In this document: positions 57,244 through 64,000 of the stretch, piece after piece | Numbering within the stretch: the stretch's first letter is position 1 | Layout of the letters: the number at the start of each line of letters is the position of its first letter | Source: Amoebidium appalachense | Taxonomy: Eukaryota; Ichthyosporea | Reading direction: 5' to 3' | Assembly (NCBI GenBank): GCA_963693365.1 | Contig: CAVNZM010000016.1 | Location: forward strand, 1,426,001-1,490,000 | Length of the DNA stretch: 64,000 nucleotides | Made by a program: the position numbers and the translations under genes | The notes under the pieces: generated by a model | Seen by the model: only the letters and a program-made list of their open reading frames with translations | Database searches by the model: none | Told to the model about the DNA's origin: nothing

Positions 57244-57539
57244 TTTTTCCTTCTTCTTCTTCGTGTTTTGGGGGGGTGGGGGGGTAAGAAGGGGTACAGC
57301 ATACTTGTACACTTGACCTGTTGGCCCGAGGGAGACACTGAAAAATGTGTATCTTTTCCCTATCATGATGTTGACAGACGAAACATGTCCGGGAGCCCTT
57401 AATTAATGGAGGGTTGTGCTGTTGGTGGACCAGGGGGGGGAGGGGGGGGGAGGGGGGAGGGGGGGGGGGGGGGGGGAAGGGGGGGAGGGGGGAGGGGGGA
57501 GGGGGGCGGGGAGTAAGCAAAAGCATGAACCGTTGAATT

Positions 57540-57836
57540 CAAACATCACAAACAAAAACTGGGGTACAGCAAGTAACGAAAATGGCCTAAATGCACTACT
57601 GTTTGAAGTCTGGGGGATCCGGCCTCTGGGGTGATCGAGTTAAAAAGTGTTATCTGCTGATAGGCAGTTTAACGGTGGGGTTAGAGGGGAAGGGGAATTT
57701 CGGGGTGTTGCCAAAAGGGACGGGGGAAGGGGGGGGGGAAGGGGGTTCGCAGTAGAATATTTTTCCCATTCATCTAAGTTGCCGTTTATTCCCCCCCCTC
57801 CCCCCAACAAAAGGGGGGGGGGGGGGGGGGGATGGG

Positions 57837-57877
<41 letters not shown>

Positions 57878-58930
57878 GGAGAGGGCCCCTTGAAACGTTT
57901 AAAGGGTTTCTTTTTCTTTGAGTTTCTTTCTTAGATTTGCTTTTCTTTTTCTTTCTTTCTTGCCGTATACGTTAACCCCAACCAAAAATTATGAGGTGCA
58001 AGCGATTCTTTGCGGAAACAAGGTGGGGTCGGAGGTTTGGGAATGGTGGTGGTGGTGGTGGGTTTTTTCTTTTTTTTTGGGAGAGGGGGGGGGGAGGGGG
58101 GGGAGGGGGGGGGGGGGGGAGGGGAAGAAGGGGGGGGGGGGGGGGGGGGGAAGAGGGGTCTATCAGGATCTATGCCACGAAAAACGGTCAAAAGATATTC
58201 AGCGTACCTATGCTGACGAAAATCGTGCACACACTGTCAGATAATGTACATACACGGCGTGTGTGTGTATGCATGTGTGTGTGTTGGTGGGGGGAAGGGG
58301 GATGGGGGGGAAGGGTTGGGGGGGGGGGGGGGGGGGGGGGGGGTGGACGGACATGGGGAGTATACATGGGGAGTAAACTAATTTAATGCTAACTTTTGGG
58401 ATTATGTTTGTTAAAAAATTTGTAGCCCCCCCCCCCATCCCCCCCCCCCCCCCCCCCCCGGGGGGGAGCCTTTTGTCCTAGGTGTGCGGCCAGGTGTGTC
58501 GCATTGCTTGCCACTTGCTACTGTTTACACATAAGCTTGTTCAAACAACATGCTATGCCATTTACAAGTTGCTACAAACCTCATGAGATGGGAAACTGTG
58601 ACAGACACCAAGTAGGTTAAAATTTAAAAAAGACGGTGGGCCTCTTTGGGAGCAAAATATCCGTACCCTATTACACGTTTACGGCTATAGCTAGCTAGTA
58701 TTAAAAATTCTGAGTGTCACATGCCCGTTCACTCTCTCCAGTCAAAAAGAAAAAGAAAACCCCTAAAAGTGAGGCTCCATTTAAAAATGACGACTTGCTC
58801 ATCGCCTCCTAAAGTTTATCAACTTGTCTTGCATTGTCTTCTTAGCGGATTGTTTTTCTACTGTTGTGTTTTTAACCGTTAGCACCGTGGCAACTTATCA
58901 GTTCTCATCAGAGTGAAAATCAGCTCCTAA
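57540..58930. repeat. segmental duplication copy 1 (partner 60485-62060)
   Basis: Shared landmarks in order: AGTAACGAAAATGGCC, GGATC, a G run, TTTTTCTTTGAG, GTGTGTG, ACACATAAGCTTGTTCAAAC, AAAATTCTGAGTGTCAC, AGTGAGGCTCCATTTAAAAA, TGTCTTCTTAGCGGATT and AGAGTGAAAATCAGCTCCT. The divergence is moderate, with many indels in the homopolymers. Confidence 0.8.
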
Positions 58931-59620
58931 AAGGCTGCTGAAAGTGATCACAATGAGACCGGATCCCCAAAACCGAAAAGAAGAAGAAGGGACTTCTAGG
59001 TCTTTTCTGCAAGTTCAAGTAAGAAAAAAATGTGAAGAACTGTGCAGGCTTCAGTCTTCAGCCCATTTTACTTGGAATCCGAAGCTCTCTCTATTCTTTT
59101 TTTTTTTACGTACTGCTGAATAACTTTTCACACTTCACACGATGCGAAAAAATCAGTTTAGCAAGCTTGTTTGGATGCGACTAGTTGTATAATGTGTCAG
59201 ACTATGGGTAACCTTTTGCTTGGTCTTTTAAAGATTGGTAAAATTAGGTAGCTTACACGTGCATCTGCCGAAGTGCTATATCTTCTGAACGATGCCATAG
59301 TCTGGTTACATTAATTAGCATGTAGTGTAAGCACTATTTCACTGGCTCCTTGTGTTTCTGCCTTCTTAACTACATGAAGACTACTTCCGTAAAGGAACCC
59401 TCCCTCCCCCCCTCCCCCCCCCCCTTTCCCCCCGCCCCAAATGAATATTCAATACTTACCCCCCCCCCCCCCCCCCCTCTCCCCCCTTCCTCCCCATTTT
59501 CCCTCAACCCCCCCCCCCCCCCTCCCCCCAAAAAAAAACAAAACAAAAAAAACAGAAAAATACCCCCGCTCTCCCATGCCTTCCCCTCTCAAAGCTTCCA
59601 TTATCTGGTGGTGTGGCGGA
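58930..59620 (+). pseudogene. copy of the Ras-like gene's C-terminal tail and 3' UTR
   Basis: AAAGTGATCACAATGAGACC to AAGTTCAAGTAAG (to 59022) matches the last ~25 codons of the GTPase gene (55800-55886). The following sequence matches its 3' UTR (GTGAAGAACTGTGCAGG, CGAAGTGCTATATCTTCTGAA, CACTGGCTCCTTGT). A one-base loss in the GGATCCCC region puts the tail out of frame and gives a TAG at 58996-58998. No G domain is present, so this is a partial pseudogene. Confidence 0.8.
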
Positions 59621-59798
59621 AAAAAGCATGCCCGGGTTGCGAATTAGGACGTAGCGGGAACTGGCGTACCGACTACCCTACTCCTGGGTTTAAGTCAGAA
59701 TAACGGACGGTTAGGGAGCATCGTCTTTTCACATTGTTGAGTTTTCTTGTTTTTGGTGGTGGTGGTGGTGGTCCATGTTGTGGCTGGGGGCGGGCGGG

Positions 59799-59842
<44 letters not shown>

Positions 59843-59882
59843 GCGAGTGGTTAGTTTCGACGGAGGGGAACCCACTTTTTTT

Positions 59883-59918
<36 letters not shown>

Positions 59919-60484
59919 GGTGGGAAGGAGGGGGGGGGGGGGGGGGGGGGGGGGACGGAGAGTGGCCGTCTCAAACTTGCCAGCGTGTCGAATAGTCTGG
60001 GGGTTGGGGATTCATAATCGACCACCCCCCCCCCCCCCCCCCCTTCCCCCCCGCAAGCATGGGGCTAACAACGTGAGTCTTTTTATTTCATGTATATACC
60101 TAATAGTATAATGTGGTTTCCGATAAATTGGTCATGTAGCCCACTCGCTTCCCCCTCCCCCCCCCTCCCCCCCCCCCCCCCCCTTCCCCCCCCCCCCCCC
60201 CCCCCCCCCTTCCCCCCGCAAGCATGGGGCTAACAACGTGAGTCTTTTTATTTCATGTATATACCTAATAGTATAATGTGGTTTCCGATAAATTGGTCAT
60301 GTAGCCCACTCGCTTCCTCCCTCCCCCCCTCCCCCCCCCCCCCCCCCCTCCCCCCCCCCCCCCTCTCCCTCCCTCCCCTTCCCTTTTGCCCCTTCCTCGC
60401 AAACCCCCCCCCCCCTCCCTTTTCCCCCCCTGCAAAAAAAAGAAAAAGAAAAACAAATCGAAAGAAAGAAAGAAAGAAAAAGAA
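59400..60484. other. C/G runs and a 167-bp tandem duplication
   Basis: Long G runs lie at 59802-59841, 59885-59917 and 59931-59954. The unit CTTCCCCCCGCAAGCATGGGG to TAGCCCACTCGCTTCC occurs at 60043-60150 and again at 60210-60317, separated by C runs. No gene is seen. Confidence 0.8.
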
Positions 60485-60754
60485 ACATAACAAAAACTGG
60501 TCAGAAAGTAACGAAAACGGCCTGAATGCGCTGCTGTCTAATGTCTGGGGATCTTCGGTGCTATTTAGTCAAAAAGTGTTCACTGCTAGCACTGATCGTG
60601 AGGGGCAGTTTTTTTTTTTTTTTTTTTTTTTTTTTTCCCCAAAGTTTTCTTTCCTCTTTTTTTTTTTTTTTTTTTCTTTTGGGGGGGGGGGGGGGGAGGG
60701 CTCACAATGGGATGAAGTTTTGCATTTGGTTGCCGGTTATCATATGGCACATAA

Positions 60755-60788
<34 letters not shown>

Positions 60789-61097
60789 CCTCCCCCCCCT
60801 CCCCCCCCCCCCCCCCCCCTCCCCCCCTCCCCCCACCCCCCCCCCCTCCCCAGCCCCTCCCACCCCTCCAATAAAGAGGGGCGTGGGGGGAGGGGGTGGG
60901 TGTGGGTGTGTGTGTGTGGGGGGGGGGGGGGGGGGGGGGGGGGGGATTGGAAGGTGGGGGGTTTCTTTGAGGTTCTTGAATTTTTGAAGCTTTTTTCCCC
61001 GACCATTTTTTTGTGCTTCTCTTTTTCTTTGTTTCTTATACGTTATCCCCTACCAAATTTTGATTAGGTGCAAACAAGTCTTAAGGGCCTTAAGGTG

Positions 61098-61137
<40 letters not shown>
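60755..61137. repeat. poly-C and poly-G runs
   Basis: C runs span 60758-60850 and G runs 60919-60945 and 61101-61138. They are the homopolymer part of duplication copy 2. Confidence 0.9.
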
Positions 61138-61138
<1 letters not shown>

Positions 61139-61274
61139 CTTGCACTTAGGGGGTGGGTGGACAGGTGGAATTGGGGGGGGGGGGGGTCTATTAGAATATA
61201 TGCCACGGAAGATGGCTGAAAGTTATTCAATGCACGTATGGTGACAGCAATCGCACACATGCGCACACAGAATA

Positions 61275-61285
61275 ACTGCACACAC

Positions 61286-61330
<45 letters not shown>

Positions 61331-61600
61331 TTGGAGGGGAGGTCGGGGGAGGTTGAGGGAGGGGGGGGGGGGAGGGGGGATTTAACTGTGCTATAATATT
61401 GCCAGACGGTGCAGTCATGTGCGTGGGGGAGAAGGGGGTGTATACATAGTTTGTGGACGGTGTACTTATTCACTGTCAAGTTCGGATTGTGTTTCATTAA
61501 GATTCGGTAGCCCCCCCCCCCCCCCCCTCCTCCCCCCCCCCCCTCCCCTCCCCCCTCCTCCCCCCCCCCCCCCCCCCCCCCCCCCCCCGCCCCTCCGCCC
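61275..61600. repeat. (GT)n array and C runs
   Basis: (GT)n at 61288-61329, G-rich sequence to 61380, then C runs at 61511-61588. Confidence 0.9.
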
Positions 61601-62060
61601 AGCCATCTGTATTTGGTATGCACGCCTGTGTGTCAAACTTTGTTGCCAATTGCTGCTGTTTACACAGAAGCTTGTTCAAACAACATTATGCCTTAGTAAG
61701 TTACAATTTGCTAATATCTCACGAAATGGAAAACCTACCAAATGGGGGAAAATTGCTTTTAAAAAAACGTTGTGACGGCGGGGCTCTCAGGTGAGCAAAA
61801 CCTCCGTGCTCCATTTACACCTTTACGGCTAGTATGAAAAATTCTGAGTGTCACCAGGTACTTTCACTCTTTCCGACTAATGTAAAAAAAACCCCCAAAA
61901 GTGAGGCTCCATTTAAAAATGACGACTTTCTGATCGTCTCTAAATCAAGCTTTCTCTTCTATTGTCTTCTTAGCGGATTATTGTTCTACAGTTGTGTTTT
62001 TCACCGTTAGCAGAAACCGCGGCAACTTATAAGTCCTCATTAGAGTGAAAATCTGCTCCT

Positions 62061-62518
62061 GAGTCGCATCAAACAGCCCAGCCATTTCTTGCGCCGCTAC
62101 ACCCTGGGTTCCGGCCTGTGTTGGAATTTCGGTGGTGTGGCAGCCATTTTCGAGATCCCTGCCTTTGGTGTCGATTGAATTTTTGCTGATTCAAAATTTA
62201 TACGTGCGGCATGCTGTTGCTCCTGCCACACGGCGAGATTGTGTGTGCAAACTCTTGCGCAGACGTCGACACCGTGTACTCTTTTATTCCCCCACCCTAT
62301 TTTGTGGATATCACTGAACACTTTGAAGAGGTATGTGTGTGCACGTGTACACATAGAAGTGGGTTCCTGTAGTGCACTCTGTCGACACAAACGGTTATGT
62401 TCGTGCCCGGCAGTTACAGGCAGTAGGCAGCAGTGTGTACACAATATAGCATGTGACTGGTAGTGCTTAGGTGCGCTGTGTGTGCTTGTATGCATGTTGT
62501 GGTAGTTGCAGGTGTCAT

Positions 62519-62610
<92 letters not shown>

Positions 62611-62998
62611 GTGTGTGTGTGTGTCACGTGTGTGTGTGCATGTGTGTGTGTGTGCGCGCGTGTGTGCATGCTGTCGCGTGTGTGGGCGCGTGCATGCGTG
62701 TTTTCGTGTGTGCATGTGAGTGTGCGCGTGTGCATGTGCGTGTGCTTGTGTGCACTTGTATGTGTGTGTCTGTCTGATTCTCTCTCTGTGTGTCTGGTGT
62801 ATGTGATTGTGTTTATTTGTGTGTGTGTGCATGTGTTTTTGGTGCGCACGTGTCACCACATGTCTTCAAAGATGGCTTCACGAAAGATTTCGGTGCGTGA
62901 CGGCTTGTTTGCATACGTGTTTGTGCGCCGTATTGATTGGTTGTGTTCTCTGCAAAAGGTGTCGGTCAGCAGGGGGTGGTAGTGGTGGGGCACACAGT

Positions 62999-63077
<79 letters not shown>

Positions 63078-63160
63078 GTGGGGAAGGGGGGGGGGAGGGG
63101 GGGGGGGGGGGGGGGGGAAAGAAGACGTTTGAGGGACAAATGGAATGAAATAAAGTTTCA
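62061..63160. other. no confident gene; (GT)n and a long G run
   Basis: (GT)n at 62520-62609 continues as a degenerate GT tract to 62840. A G run of about 64 bp lies at 63013-63076. Two short ATG contexts (62869 plus, about 62148 minus) resemble housekeeping start sites but lack supporting downstream exons. Confidence 0.5.
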
Positions 63161-63167
63161 AATTGGC

Positions 63168-63173
63168 TTTATT
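63168..63173 (-). promoter_or_regulatory. candidate polyadenylation signal
   Basis: AATAAA on the minus strand, about 390 bp past the stop of the small membrane-protein gene. A plus-strand AATAAA-like GAAATAAAG lies just beside it. Confidence 0.4.
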
Positions 63174-63563
63174 GATACACAAAGACTTGCCCAGTGCGTT
63201 AAAACTACTTGTTGTGTACGGCTCCTAGCTCACAGAGAACAAGTAGTACGGGCAGTAAGTCATATTTCGTATACGTACATTCATTCAACTCTTTCCCCGT
63301 GTCTTTGTTATACATGCACATGTTAGCTTATGGCAACCATTAACCCGTGTACTTTCAAAGCCCGTTTAGGGTTTTCCTCGGTGTCGTATTGTTGCGTTTA
63401 GTTGTTCCCGGCGAAAGGCAAAAGTACTGATGTTGCATCCACACGTGACATAGTTCACATGCACTTCGAAAAAATACAAGTTATGTCACACGGCGAAAGT
63501 CCTCTCTCCATCGGAGAAGGAAGCCCGTTTGTTCGATTGAAACATGCCCAGCGATTCGCTGCT

Positions 63564-63893
63564 TTAGGCATGAGAAGAGAGCTGAGAGTCTGAGTCAGCC
63601 TGCACGCCCCTATTGCGGTACATGTAGTAGCCGGCAGCCCCGAGGAGCGCAACACCCGCAGCGGCGCCGGCGGCAGCCCCAACAGCCGCGCCGGTAGAAG
63701 TGCTTCCTGAGGACCCTGTGGAGTGGGCAGCGGTGCTGACTGGGGTGGGGACAAGCACGTCGTTGGCCTGAACTGCAGCAGCACTGGGGGCAATGTGGTC
63801 GGTGGGTGCAGGTGACACGGCCTCCTCAACTTCAACATTGGCGGCGGCGGAAAGGGCAGCGAGAGCCGCAACGAAAATGGCCTTCGCAAGCAT
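63564..63893 (-). CDS. small predicted membrane protein (signal peptide, Thr/Ser linker, one TM helix)
   Basis: 109 aa in a single exon. The start at 63893 gives MLAKAIFVAALAALSAAANV, a typical signal peptide with an AxA cleavage region. A 55-residue Pro/Ser/Thr-rich ectodomain follows. Then comes a small-residue membrane helix (GAAVGAAAGAAAGVALLGAA), a YYMYRNRG stop-transfer and a short acidic/Ser tail. Upstream in-frame ATGs at about 63968 and 63977 overlap or closely follow the TATA box, so they are unlikely to be used. The Gly/Ala helix with AxxxA/GxxxA repeats favours dimerisation. No known family was recognised; it may be a type I surface protein. Confidence 0.7.
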   Translation of the reverse strand: MLAKAIFVAALAALSAAANVEVEEAVSPAPTDHIAPSAAAVQANDVLVPTPVSTAAHSTGSSGSTSTGAAVGAAAGAAAGVALLGAAGYYMYRNRGVQADSDSQLSSHA

Positions 63894-63976
63894 TTTTCTT
63901 GGCTTTGTGTTGGGAAAAGAAGTAGATGATGTCGTCAGTTCAAGTTCAGATTGAGCATTTCTTGGCATGCTGGGCA

Positions 63977-63984
63977 TTTTTATA
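63977..63984 (-). promoter_or_regulatory. TATA box of the small membrane-protein gene
   Basis: TATAAAAA on the minus strand, about 85 bp upstream of the chosen ATG, in a GC-rich context. Confidence 0.55.
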
Positions 63985-64000
63985 GGCGCGGGCTGTGGAT

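Larger units (their letters stand above)
60485..62060. repeat. segmental duplication copy 2 (partner 57540-58930)
   Basis: Carries the same ordered landmarks as copy 1, ending AGAGTGAAAATCTGCTCCT. Unlike copy 1 it is not followed by the Ras tail. Confidence 0.8.

Noticed and set aside
62098-62148. Minus-strand start MAATPPKFQHRPEPR followed by a GTGTAG donor
   Set aside because: The context resembles real start sites here, but no downstream exon could be found in the diverged duplication that follows.
62869-62892. Plus-strand AAAGATGGCTTCACG start with a possible GTGCGT donor
   Set aside because: It is only seven codons, with no acceptor or exon before the next gene; it may be chance.

Overview
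The window is eukaryotic nuclear DNA, most likely from a unicellular relative of animals (a holozoan or other opisthokont protist). The evidence is multi-exon genes with GT-AG introns, extracellular PAN/Apple-like and calcium-binding EGF-like modules on symmetric phase 1-1 exons, a Ras-superfamily GTPase, an ATF4-like bZIP factor, TATA/CCAAT promoters, and Ty1/copia, tyrosine-recombinase (YR) and piggyBac-type elements. The species call is inference. No bacterial operons, rRNA genes or CRISPR arrays are visible. A large share of the sequence is simple repeat: (CA/GT)n, (GA/CT)n and very long pure G or C runs.

Layout. 1-9.2 kb is nested mobile DNA. A foldback-like inverted repeat (arms 1578-2512 and 2888-3638 plus 9092-9203) was invaded by a YR retrotransposon with split direct repeats (3639-9091: A1, gag, RT, YR, B1, A2, B2). 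That element carries a 1.6 kb foreign insert and a 500-N gap. 9.2-9.56 kb holds a fragment of organellar type: a group II intron domain V and a tRNA-Val-like gene.

9.7-24.7 kb, minus strand, is the 3' part of a large modular surface or secreted protein gene. Seven near-copies of one 243-nt PAN exon lie in a tandem array with 1.5-1.9 kb spacing, followed by another PAN exon, an EGF exon and a terminal PAN exon. A small LTR element has broken the terminal exon. 24.7-31.4 kb has no recognisable gene; it holds a palindromic minisatellite, CA arrays and a possible non-coding element.

31.4-38.1 kb is a nearly intact copia element (minus strand) with LTRs and a TACAC target duplication. 39-41.8 kb is a second, 5'-truncated copia element. 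42.8-44.8 kb holds a piggyBac-type remnant.

45.8-52.5 kb, plus strand, is a six-exon ATF4-like bZIP gene. Its third exon (204 nt, phase 1-1) is duplicated in tandem within a 999-bp repeat. 55.2-55.9 kb is an intronless Ras-like gene without a CAAX box. A copy of its tail and 3' UTR, frameshifted, lies at 58.9-59.6 kb among segmental duplications. At the right edge, minus strand, is a small gene for a predicted single-pass membrane protein (63564-63893).

The host genes (PAN/EGF surface protein, bZIP factor, Ras-like GTPase, small membrane protein) show no evident shared pathway. What links them is mode of evolution: symmetric-phase exon duplication and heavy repeat invasion.
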